A DNA stretch of 6,729 nucleotides, taken from CAIWXH01 sp964555675 (GTDB lineage Bacteria; Chloroflexota; Chloroflexia; Chloroflexales; Chloroflexaceae). Below are positions 1 through 5,493 of the stretch, in pieces (position 1 is the stretch's first letter; each line of letters begins with the position of its first letter). The DNA lies in NCBI GenBank assembly GCA_964555675.1, contig CAZKTU010000312.1, positions 1 to 6,729 of the forward strand. Direction: 5' to 3'. Position numbers and translations under genes: made by a program. The notes below the pieces were generated by a model. The model did not search any database and had not been told where the DNA came from. It was given only the letters and a program-made list of their open reading frames with translations.

Positions 1-57
1 CAGCCCCAGACGGCGTTCGCGCCCCAGCCCGGCGTGACGCCCGTGTTCCAGATCTGA
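1..57 (+). CDS. C-terminal end of an unidentified upstream gene (5' partial)
   Basis: Frame 1 reads 18 codons ending ...GVTPVFQI and a TGA at 55-57. Every sense codon in this piece ends in G or C, which matches the codon use of the clear genes downstream and is the main reason to call it coding. Frame 2 is closed by a TGA at 35-37. Frame 3 is also open, but it runs on into the next gene upstream of that gene's well-placed ribosome binding site. The stop lies 11 bases before the next start and its last base is part of that gene's Shine-Dalgarno sequence, so the two genes are probably in one operon and translationally coupled. The fragment is too short to name a family. Confidence 0.5.
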   Translation, partial: QPQTAFAPQPGVTPVFQI

Positions 58-62
58 GGAGG
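57..62 (+). promoter_or_regulatory. Ribosome binding site for the first monooxygenase, overlapping the upstream stop
   Basis: A perfect AGGAGG sits six bases before the ATG at 69. Its first A is the last base of the upstream TGA. This site decides the start, because the same reading frame is open back to the window edge and the ORF alone would not define the N-terminus. Confidence 0.75.
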
Positions 63-68
63 AGCGCG

Positions 69-1211
69 ATGAGTACATCTGCCGGCCAGCTCATCCTGAG
101 CGCCAGCATCAGCGGCTTCGGCGCCCACCCGGGTGCCCGCGGCAACCCTGCCGACCTGGCCTCTGTGGCCCACTACCGCCGGATCGTTCAGGCCGCCGAG
201 GCGGCCGGGCTCGATTTCGTGTTGCTCGACGACGCCCGGGCCCTGCCCGCGGGCCGCACGTTCGGGCGTCTCGACGCGCTCTCGGTGCTCGCCCGCCTCG
301 CCCCCGAGACGCGGCACATCGGCCTGGCGATCGCCGTGCCGACCACCTACACCGAGCCGTTCCATATCTCGCGCGAGCTGGCCACGCTCGACTTTGTGAG
401 CGGCGGGCGCGCTGCCTGGAGCGTGACCACCTCGGCGAGCGACCTCGAAGCCGCCAACTACGGCCGCGCCAGCGCCCCGCCTCCGAGCGAGCGACGCAGC
501 CGCGCCGAGGAGTTTGTCGCGGTGAGCCGCAAGCTGTGGGACAGCTGGGAGGACGATGCGGTGCTCGCCGACCGCGAGCGCGGCCTCTACCTTGATCCGA
601 ACAAGCTGCATCACATCGACCACGCCGGCCAGCACTTCAAGGTGCGCGGCCCGCAGATCACCTACCGCCCACCCCAGGGGCACGTGGTCGTCATCCAGGC
701 CGAGCAAGGCGATCCCGCGGTGCTCGCCGACCCGAGCGTGGCCGACGTGCTGATCGTGCACCACCCCGAGCGTGATCAGGCCCAGACGGCCTTTGCGCGT
801 TACCAGTCCCAGGCTGCCATCGCCCGGCGCGAGGTGCGGGTGCTTCAGGCCGTCCTGCCCATCCTCGGCTCGACCGAGGCCGAGGCCCAGCGGCTGGCAG
901 CCGAGCTTGAGGCCGCGGCGCCCCCGGACAGCCCCCAGCCGCGCGCTCTGCGCATCGTCGGCACCCCCGAGCAGGCGGCCGATGTGCTTGGCCGCTGGTT
1001 CGTCACCTTCGCCGCCCACGGCTTTCACCTGCTGCCGCCGACCCTGCCCGACGGCCTCGCTGCGATTACCCAGGGCCTGGTGCCCGAGCTACAGCGGCGC
1101 GGCCTGTTCCGCAGCGCCTACGCAGGGCGCACCCTGCGCGAGCACCTGGGCCTGCCGCGGCCGGAGAGCCAGTTCGCCGGCGTCCCATCTGAAGCATTTA
1201 CTGCGTATTAA
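69..1211 (+). CDS. LLM-class flavin-dependent monooxygenase, NtaA/SnaA/DszA-like, short divergent form
   Basis: This is a luciferase-like monooxygenase of 380 residues, expected to fold as a TIM barrel in the cytoplasm and use FMNH2 and O2 on a small organic substrate. Family marks are TYTEPF (93-98), SGGRAAWSVTT (111-121), RAEEF (145-149), LWDSWEDDA (156-164), IDHAGQHFKVRGP (183-195) and a C-terminal VPELQRRGLFRSAYAGRTL (338-356). The same marks occur in the next gene, so the two are paralogues. Two things are odd. The usual QAGxSxxG segment reads QAEQGDPA (210-217). About 55 residues present in the neighbour between its residues 294 and 367 are missing here (around 280-296). I recall similar shortened members in actinobacteria, so this may be a known side branch and not a damaged gene. 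The reading frame is intact. Substrate unknown; it might be a poorly active or specialised partner of the full-length paralogue. A 36-bp gap separates it from that gene. Confidence 0.88.
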   Translation: MSTSAGQLILSASISGFGAHPGARGNPADLASVAHYRRIVQAAEAAGLDFVLLDDARALPAGRTFGRLDALSVLARLAPETRHIGLAIAVPTTYTEPFHISRELATLDFVSGGRAAWSVTTSASDLEAANYGRASAPPPSERRSRAEEFVAVSRKLWDSWEDDAVLADRERGLYLDPNKLHHIDHAGQHFKVRGPQITYRPPQGHVVVIQAEQGDPAVLADPSVADVLIVHHPERDQAQTAFARYQSQAAIARREVRVLQAVLPILGSTEAEAQRLAAELEAAAPPDSPQPRALRIVGTPEQAADVLGRWFVTFAAHGFHLLPPTLPDGLAAITQGLVPELQRRGLFRSAYAGRTLREHLGLPRPESQFAGVPSEAFTAY

Positions 1212-1233
1212 TGCTCCCCTGAGACCCGCCGTC

Positions 1234-1239
1234 AGGAGG
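1234..1239 (+). promoter_or_regulatory. Ribosome binding site selecting the GTG start at 1248
   Basis: AGGAGG is eight bases before GTG 1248. The GTG start gives an N-terminus (TTRKQIHIGVFLQGVGHTIAWRHP) that fits the family, so the non-ATG start is well supported. An upstream CCTGA (1218-1222) could pair with TCAGG (1232-1236) and partly hide this site. Confidence 0.75.
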
Positions 1240-1247
1240 CACTTGCT

Positions 1248-2588
1248 GTGACTACGAGGAAGCAGATCCATATCGGCGTGTTCCTGCAGGGTGTCGGCCA
1301 CACGATCGCCTGGCGTCACCCCGAGCACGCGAAGTTCACCGAGTTCGAGACCTACGTGCGCTTCGCCCAGGCGGCCGAGCGCGGTAAGCTGGACTTCATC
1401 TTTTTCGGCGAGGGGCTGGTGGTGCGCGAGCACCGCGACCGCTTCTTCGGCGGGATCGTCAACGGCCGGCCCGACAGCCTGGCCCTGCTGCCCGCCCTCG
1501 CCGCGGTCACCGAGAAGATCGGCCTCGCCGCGACGATCTCGTCGACCTACAACGAGCCCTACGAGCTGGCCCGCAAGCTGGCCTCGCTCGATATCGTGAC
1601 CGGGGGCCGCGCCGCCTGGAACGTGGTGACCACCTTCAGCAACTCGGTGGCCAAAGACAGCGGCGGCGACCAGGTGGCCTTCAACTTCAGCCGTGAGAAG
1701 CATCTCGCGCACGCGACCCGCTACGACCGGGCCCGCGAGTTCGTGGCCCTGATCAAGCAGCTCTGGGACAGCTGGGAGGATGACGCGATCGCCGACGGCG
1801 GCGTCGACGGCGAGAAGGTGCACCAGCTGGATCATCAGGGGCAGTGGTTCAGCCTGCGCGGCCCGCTGGACGTGCCCCGGCCCACCCAGGGCCACCCGGT
1901 GATCATCCAGGCCGGCCAGAGCGACGACGGGCGCGACTTGGCCGCCCGCATCGCCGACGTGATCTTCAGCCCCTACCGCACCCTGGAGGAGTCACGGGCC
2001 CACGTCGAGGATGTCAAGGCGCGCATGCTGCGCTACGGCCGCGACCCGGGCGAGCTGCGGGTGCTGCCCGGGCTTGCCGTCACGGTGGCGCCGACGGCGG
2101 CCGAGGCCCAGGAGAAGGCGGCCTACTACCGCGAGCTGCTCTACAGCGACTCGATCGTGCGCTATGTGCTGGGCGAGCAGAGCGGCCTCGACTTTGGCGA
2201 CTACGACCTCGACGGCACCTTCCCCGCCCTCGACCCGGCCCATCCCGACGCCAACGGCCCCCTGGTGGCGAAGTGGCTCCAGCTGGCCCGCGAGCAGGGG
2301 CTGACGCTGCGCCAGCTGGCCGACCAGGTCATCCCGCGCGGCTCGGTGGTTGGCTCGCCAGACCAGATTGCCGATCACATCCAGCGCTGGGTCGATGCGG
2401 GGGCCTCCGACGGCTTCCTACTGAACCCGCTGCTCTTCCCGGGCGACGTGGACGACTTTGTCGATCTGGTTGTGCCCGAGCTACAGAATCGCGGGCTCTT
2501 CCGCAGCGAGTACAGCGGCAGCACGCTGCGCGAGCACCTGGGCGTGTCGCGGCCGCTCAGCCCGTGGGTGACCGCCCCTGGAGCGTAG
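1248..2588 (+). CDS. LLM-class FMN-dependent monooxygenase, NtaA/SnaA/DszA/DmoA family, full length
   Basis: At 446 residues this has the normal length for the NtaA/SnaA/DszA/DmoA group of two-component flavin monooxygenases. Known members use FMNH2 supplied by a separate reductase to cleave C-N or C-S bonds in compounds such as nitrilotriacetate, dibenzothiophene sulfone or dimethyl sulfide. Visible signatures are GHTIAWRHP (17-25), STYNEPYELARKLASLD (99-115), TGGRAAWNVVTT (118-129), RYDRAREF (158-165), LWDSWEDDA (172-180), HQLDHQGQWFSLRGPL (192-207), QGHPVIIQAGQSDDGRDLAA (214-233), GSPDQIADHIQRWVDAGASDG (369-389) and VPELQNRGLFRSEYSGSTL (409-427). The QAGxSxxG element, which is degenerate in the preceding paralogue, is intact. 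The start is GTG with AGGAGG upstream. The stop TAG at 2586-2588 lies inside the first of three heptamer repeats. Reductases of the SsuE type downstream fit as FMNH2 suppliers. The family is certain; the substrate is not, because the family is very diverse. Confidence 0.94.
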   Translation: MTTRKQIHIGVFLQGVGHTIAWRHPEHAKFTEFETYVRFAQAAERGKLDFIFFGEGLVVREHRDRFFGGIVNGRPDSLALLPALAAVTEKIGLAATISSTYNEPYELARKLASLDIVTGGRAAWNVVTTFSNSVAKDSGGDQVAFNFSREKHLAHATRYDRAREFVALIKQLWDSWEDDAIADGGVDGEKVHQLDHQGQWFSLRGPLDVPRPTQGHPVIIQAGQSDDGRDLAARIADVIFSPYRTLEESRAHVEDVKARMLRYGRDPGELRVLPGLAVTVAPTAAEAQEKAAYYRELLYSDSIVRYVLGEQSGLDFGDYDLDGTFPALDPAHPDANGPLVAKWLQLAREQGLTLRQLADQVIPRGSVVGSPDQIADHIQRWVDAGASDGFLLNPLLFPGDVDDFVDLVVPELQNRGLFRSEYSGSTLREHLGVSRPLSPWVTAPGA

Positions 2589-2604
2589 AACGTAGAACGT
2601 AGAG
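2584..2604. repeat. Three tandem CGTAGAA-type heptamers
   Basis: CGTAGAA occurs at 2584-2590 and 2591-2597, followed by CGTAGAG at 2598-2604. The first copy contains the TAG stop of the preceding monooxygenase. The repeat is AT-richer than its surroundings. I remember GTAGAAC-type runs as frequent between genes in Chloroflexota; that link is from memory. Confidence 0.8.
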
Positions 2605-2623
2605 CGCCGGGCGAGTGCGCGGA

Positions 2624-2657
2624 CGCTGCCTGCACCCCGCGCGATGTGCATGCAGCG
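2624..2657. repeat. Imperfect inverted repeat, 12-bp arms, between monooxygenase genes
   Basis: The left arm CGCTGCCTGCAC (2624-2635) and the right arm GTGCATGCAGCG (2646-2657) are complementary at 11 of 12 positions, with one C-T mismatch at 2630/2651 and a 10-base loop. In RNA this would be a stable hairpin ending 16 bases before the ribosome binding site of the next gene. No T-run follows, so it is not a standard intrinsic terminator. It could be an operator for a dimeric regulator, an mRNA processing or stability element, or part of an interspersed repeat. It is the strongest dyad I found outside genes in this window. Confidence 0.65.
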
Positions 2658-2673
2658 CCCAGCCTGCTCTAGC

Positions 2674-2679
2674 GAGGAG
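2674..2679 (+). promoter_or_regulatory. Ribosome binding site selecting the GTG start at 2687
   Basis: GAGGAG lies seven bases before GTG 2687. The resulting N-terminus SLPLSVLDLSPL is the usual beginning of YhbW/MsnO8-type proteins, so this non-ATG start is preferred. Confidence 0.7.
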
Positions 2680-2686
2680 TTGACCC

Positions 2687-3718
2687 GTGAGCCTTCCACT
2701 GTCTGTACTTGACCTGAGCCCGCTGCCGAGCGACGGCGACGGGGCGCGGGCGCTGCAGAGCACGCTGGCCCTGGCCCAGCAGGCCGAGGAGCTGGGCTAC
2801 CGCCGCTTCTGGGTGGCCGAGCACCACAACATGCCCGGCCTGGCCGGGGTCGCCCCCGAGGTACTGATCGCCGCCATCGCTCAGCGCACGCGCCACATCC
2901 GCGTCGGCTCGGGCGGGGTGCTGCTGCCGAACTACGCCCCGCTCAAGGTGGCCGAGGTGTTCCGCACCCTGGAGGGGCTGACCCCGGGCCGCATCGACGC
3001 GGGCATCGGGCGGGCGCCCAATCAGGATCCCCGCACCGCGCTGGCCCTGCGCGGCAGCGAGGCCGAGCTGAAGGCCGCCGACGACATCGCCCGCCTGCTC
3101 AGCGAGCTGGAGGGCTTCGCCGAGGTCGGCCCCTCGGTTTACCCCGAGGGCCACGACCTGCGCGAGATTGTCGCCTCGCCCGAGAACGTGCCCTTCCCGC
3201 CGATCTTCCTGCTGGGCTCGGGGCAGCTCTCGGCCCAGATCGCCGCCGAGCGCGGGCGCGGCTTCGCGGCGGCCTACTTCTTCAGCCCCGACGAGTCGGC
3301 CCGCGCCATCAGCGCGTACAAGGCGAACTTTCAGCCCTCGGCCCATTTCCCGCAGCCCCATGCCGTCCTGACGGTGGGCGTGATCTGCGCCGAGAGCGAC
3401 GCCGAGGCCGAGGACCTGGCCCGCGCCTCCCAGCTCACCGCGCTGCGCCGCCTGAGAGGCGTGCGGACTGGCTTCGCCGGGATCGAGGAGGCCCGGGCGT
3501 ATGCCTTCACCCAGGACGACGAGGAGTTACTGCGGCGCTTCGCCCCGATCGTGGGGAGCCCGGAGCGGGTGCACGCCGCCCTGAGCGAGCTCGCCGCACA
3601 GCTCGGCGCCGACGAGCTGATGATTACGACTAATCTGGGCGACGACGAGGCGCGACTGCGCTCTTTCGAGCTGGTAGCCGAGGTGTTCACTCTGACTGCG
3701 CAGCCGTCAGCCCGCTAA
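2687..3718 (+). CDS. LLM-class flavin-dependent oxidoreductase, YhbW/MsnO8-like
   Basis: This 343-residue protein is a luciferase-like TIM-barrel enzyme from a different branch than the two genes before it. It resembles E. coli YhbW and the MsnO8 group closely: SVLDLSPL (6-13), YRRFWVAEHHNMPG (38-51), IRVGSGGVLLPNYAPLKVAE (71-90), LTPGRIDAGIGRAPNQD (98-114), IFLLGSG (173-179) and IVGSPERV (288-295). The EHH at 45-47 aligns with the region holding the catalytic histidine of bacterial luciferase alpha subunit. Length is normal and the frame is intact. Members are expected to bind reduced flavin, but their substrates are mostly unknown; MsnO8 itself is a luciferase-like tailoring monooxygenase. 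It is preceded by a 98-bp spacer with repeats and a dyad, and followed after 15 bp by the DUF1684 gene, so transcription may be partly re-controlled here. Family call is firm; function is open. Confidence 0.92.
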   Translation: MSLPLSVLDLSPLPSDGDGARALQSTLALAQQAEELGYRRFWVAEHHNMPGLAGVAPEVLIAAIAQRTRHIRVGSGGVLLPNYAPLKVAEVFRTLEGLTPGRIDAGIGRAPNQDPRTALALRGSEAELKAADDIARLLSELEGFAEVGPSVYPEGHDLREIVASPENVPFPPIFLLGSGQLSAQIAAERGRGFAAAYFFSPDESARAISAYKANFQPSAHFPQPHAVLTVGVICAESDAEAEDLARASQLTALRRLRGVRTGFAGIEEARAYAFTQDDEELLRRFAPIVGSPERVHAALSELAAQLGADELMITTNLGDDEARLRSFELVAEVFTLTAQPSAR

Positions 3719-3733
3719 CGAAAGGAGACCGCA

Positions 3734-4021
3734 ATGACGATTACCACCGGCACCTATGCGGCCGAGCTCGCGGCCTGGCGCGAGACGATCGAGGAGCCGC
3801 TGCGGCGGGACTGGGTGAGCCTGGTGGGGCGCTTCGAGCTGCAGCCCGGGCTGCACCGTGTTGGCGCCAACCCGTACTCCGAGATCCGGCTGCCCGAGGG
3901 CTCGGCCCCAGACTACGTCGGCGTGCTCGCCTTTACGACCGGCGAGGTACGCCTGGCCCCAGCGCCCGGCGTGAGCATCGCCGTTAATGGCGCGCCGCTG
4001 GAGGGCGCGGTGACGCTGCGC
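3734..4021 (+). CDS. DUF1684 family protein, 3' part lost in assembly gap
   Basis: The ATG at 3734 has AAAGGAG six bases upstream (3721-3727) and lies only 15 bp after the preceding gene, so it belongs to the same run. Ninety-six residues are visible before the Ns. They match the start of DUF1684 proteins as I remember them: YAAELAAWRE (8-17), W27-VSLVGRFEL (28-36), PGLHRVG (38-44), IRLPEGSAPDYVG (51-63) and a beta-rich stretch ending near VNGAPLEG (84-91). The first part is helical, the rest looks like short beta strands. No signal peptide or membrane segment is visible. The function of DUF1684 is unknown to me; its position between flavin monooxygenases and flavin reductases suggests a linked role, which is inference only. 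The gene is truncated by the gap and not by mutation. Confidence 0.82.
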
Positions 4022-4121
4022 NNNNNNNNNNNNNNNNNNNNNNNNNNNNNNNNNNNNNNNNNNNNNNNNNNNNNNNNNNNNNNNNNNNNNNNNNNNNNNN
4101 NNNNNNNNNNNNNNNNNNNNN
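4022..4121. other. Assembly gap of 100 Ns, true length unknown
   Basis: Exactly 100 Ns is the common placeholder for a scaffold gap of unknown size. The bases on either side belong to two different genes, the DUF1684 gene and the first reductase. The missing DNA must hold the end of the former, an intergenic stretch if any, and roughly the first eight codons of the latter. Translation across the Ns is meaningless. Confidence 0.97.
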
Positions 4122-4664
4122 GGTAGCCCATCGGCCGGCTCGCGCTCGGCGGCGGTGCTGGCCTACACCCGGCGGAACCTTGAGCGCTACGGACTAAGCA
4201 CGGCTGCGATTACGGTGCGGGACCTGCCCCCGGAGGACCTGATCTACGCGCGGGCCGACAGCGCTGCGATCCAGGCCCAGATCGCGCTGGTCCGGCAGGC
4301 CCGCGCCGTGATCATCGCCACGCCCGTCTACAAAGCCTCGCTCAGCGGCGTCCTGAAGACCTTCCTTGACCTACTCCCACCCCGGGTGCTGGCCGGCAAG
4401 TCGGTGCTGCCAATCGCCACCGGCGGCTCGCCGCTGCACGCCCTGGCGGTGGATTATGCCTTGCTGCCGGTGCTGGCGGCCCTCGGCGCCCAGCACACGC
4501 TCAACAGCGTCTACCTGATCGACACCCAGATCAAGCTCGACGAGGTGGGCCTGAGCATTGATACGCCAGTGGCCGAACGCCTCGACGGCGCGCTCCAATA
4601 CCTCATTGAAGAGCTGGGGCGGGCGCACGCTGCACCAACGTTGGTGGCGAACGCTGAACTGTGA
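4122..4664 (+). CDS. ssuE: NAD(P)H-dependent FMN reductase SsuE, 5' end in assembly gap
   Basis: The frame is open from the first base after the gap and starts GSPSAGSRS, the flavin-phosphate loop that normally follows about seven residues into SsuE; an in-frame GTG at 4155 is internal and is not the start. The 180 visible residues match E. coli SsuE along their whole length: LPPEDLIYARADS (35-47), ATPVYKASLSGVLKTFLDLLP (66-86), GKSVLPIATGGS (92-103) and LAVDYALLPVLAAL (108-121). The Y112 in the last block aligns with the tyrosine of the pi-helix that marks reductases serving two-component monooxygenases. SsuE reduces free FMN with NAD(P)H and hands FMNH2 to a luciferase-like oxygenase. One difference: the usual KAAYSG reads KASLSG, so an otherwise common tyrosine is leucine. 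With the missing start, total length would be near 190, normal for the family. A paralogue follows 62 bp downstream. Confidence 0.93.
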   Translation, partial: GSPSAGSRSAAVLAYTRRNLERYGLSTAAITVRDLPPEDLIYARADSAAIQAQIALVRQARAVIIATPVYKASLSGVLKTFLDLLPPRVLAGKSVLPIATGGSPLHALAVDYALLPVLAALGAQHTLNSVYLIDTQIKLDEVGLSIDTPVAERLDGALQYLIEELGRAHAAPTLVANAEL

Positions 4665-4726
4665 GCCACAAGCCGTACCCCGTGCTGCGGCGTGGCAGCT
4701 AGGCGCCGCTCAGCAAAGGAGCATCG

Positions 4727-5272
4727 ATGGCGGATATTGTGACCATTGCCGGCAGCCCGATGGAGCGCTCGCGCACCACGGCTCTGCTCGCCTATGTCGG
4801 TCATGCGTTGGAGGCGGCGGGGCTGAGCGTGCACGCCATCCAGGTGCGCCAGCTGCCGGCTGAAGATCTGCTCTTCGGGCGCTATGATAGCCCGGCGGTG
4901 AAGGCCGTGGCCGCCGAGATCGCCCTCGCCCGCGGCGTGGTGCTCGCCACGCCTGTCTATAAGGCTGCCTACAGCGGCGTGCTCAAGGCCCTGCTCGACC
5001 TGCTGCCCTCAGGCGCACTGGCCGGCAAAGCGGCCCTGGCCATCGCCTCAGGCGGCTCGCCAGTCCACAGCCTCGCCGTCGAGTACGCCCTTGGCCCGCT
5101 GCTGGCCGCCCTGGGCGCAGGTCAGGTGCTCGCCGGGGTCTACCTCACCGACGCTCAGGTGCGGGTCGCTGACGACGGATCGGCCGCCCTCGACGAGGCG
5201 GGCGAGACGCGGCTGCGCCAGGCCGTCGCCGGGCTGGTGGCCGCCGTCGCGCCCGCGCGGAGCCCCCAATGA
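4727..5272 (+). CDS. ssuE: NAD(P)H-dependent FMN reductase SsuE, second copy
   Basis: This is a complete 181-residue SsuE-type flavodoxin-like reductase. It has IAGSPMERSRTTALLAY (7-23) as phosphate loop, LPAEDLLFGRYDSPAVKA (43-60), ATPVYKAAYSGVLKALLDLLP (74-94), SGGSPVHSLAVEYALGPLLAAL (108-129) with the pi-helix-type Y120, and VYLTDAQV (138-145). It is a little over half identical to the reductase before it across about 140 residues, judged by eye. Unlike that copy it keeps the canonical KAAYSG. ATG 4727 has AAAGGAG (4715-4721) five bases upstream and gives the expected N-terminus. It should supply FMNH2 to one or more of the three upstream oxygenases; two reductases for three oxygenases suggests dedicated pairing or different expression, which is inference. 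Its stop overlaps the start of the next gene in ATGA. Confidence 0.94.
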   Translation: MADIVTIAGSPMERSRTTALLAYVGHALEAAGLSVHAIQVRQLPAEDLLFGRYDSPAVKAVAAEIALARGVVLATPVYKAAYSGVLKALLDLLPSGALAGKAALAIASGGSPVHSLAVEYALGPLLAALGAGQVLAGVYLTDAQVRVADDGSAALDEAGETRLRQAVAGLVAAVAPARSPQ

Positions 5273-5493
5273 ACAAAAACTATCAGCCGATCCATGGCCA
5301 GGCGCCCGATCGGATGGAGTGCTACTGGCTGACGGTGTCGTTGCCCGACGGGCTATACGTTCTGCCGCCCGACGCTGCAACCCAGCAAGTCGCAGGCGAC
5401 GAGCACGCTACAGAAACCCTACTGGTCGGCGGCGTGCTGTTTGCGGTAGGGTTGCTAGTCACGCTGCTCGCACTGCTCGTGGTGATCGCCTGA
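5269..5493 (+). CDS. Small protein with a single C-terminal membrane segment
   Basis: The 74-residue protein starts at an ATG that overlaps the stop of the reductase gene (ATGA, 5269-5272), typical of translational coupling; there is no strong separate ribosome binding site. About three quarters of codons end in G or C, lower than the neighbours but still coding-like. Residues 1-50 are polar (QPIHGQAPDRMECYWLTVSL, 6-25; PDGLYVLPPD, 26-35). Residues 51-74 are almost wholly hydrophobic (LLVGGVLFAVGLLVTLLALL and VVIA) and end the protein, giving one predicted membrane helix with no tail after it. That pattern suggests a tail-anchored protein with the N-terminal part in the cytoplasm. I do not recognise the family. 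The coupling suggests a job with the FMN reductase, for instance a membrane tether or regulator, but nothing in the sequence shows this directly. Confidence 0.65.
   Translation: MNKNYQPIHGQAPDRMECYWLTVSLPDGLYVLPPDAATQQVAGDEHATETLLVGGVLFAVGLLVTLLALLVVIA

Noticed and set aside
1193..1215. AGCATT/AATGCT inverted repeat around the stop of the first oxygenase, in a locally AT-rich patch
   Set aside because: It is six base pairs with an 11-base loop and no following T-run. This is too weak to call a terminator.
1089..1895. Long minus-strand open frame of 268 codons across the junction of the two first oxygenases
   Set aside because: It lies antisense to two strongly supported genes. Its protein is low-complexity (G, A, V, R, L rich) with no recognisable motif, as expected for the reverse frame of GC-rich coding DNA.
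2669..3361. Minus-strand open frame of 230 codons opposite the YhbW/MsnO8-like gene
   Set aside because: It is antisense to a clear family member, and its composition is typical of a GC-driven shadow frame. No ribosome binding site or motif supports it.
4684..4699. Small inverted repeat GCTGC/GCAGC between the two reductase genes
   Set aside because: The stem is only five base pairs with no T-run, within the range expected by chance in GC-rich DNA.
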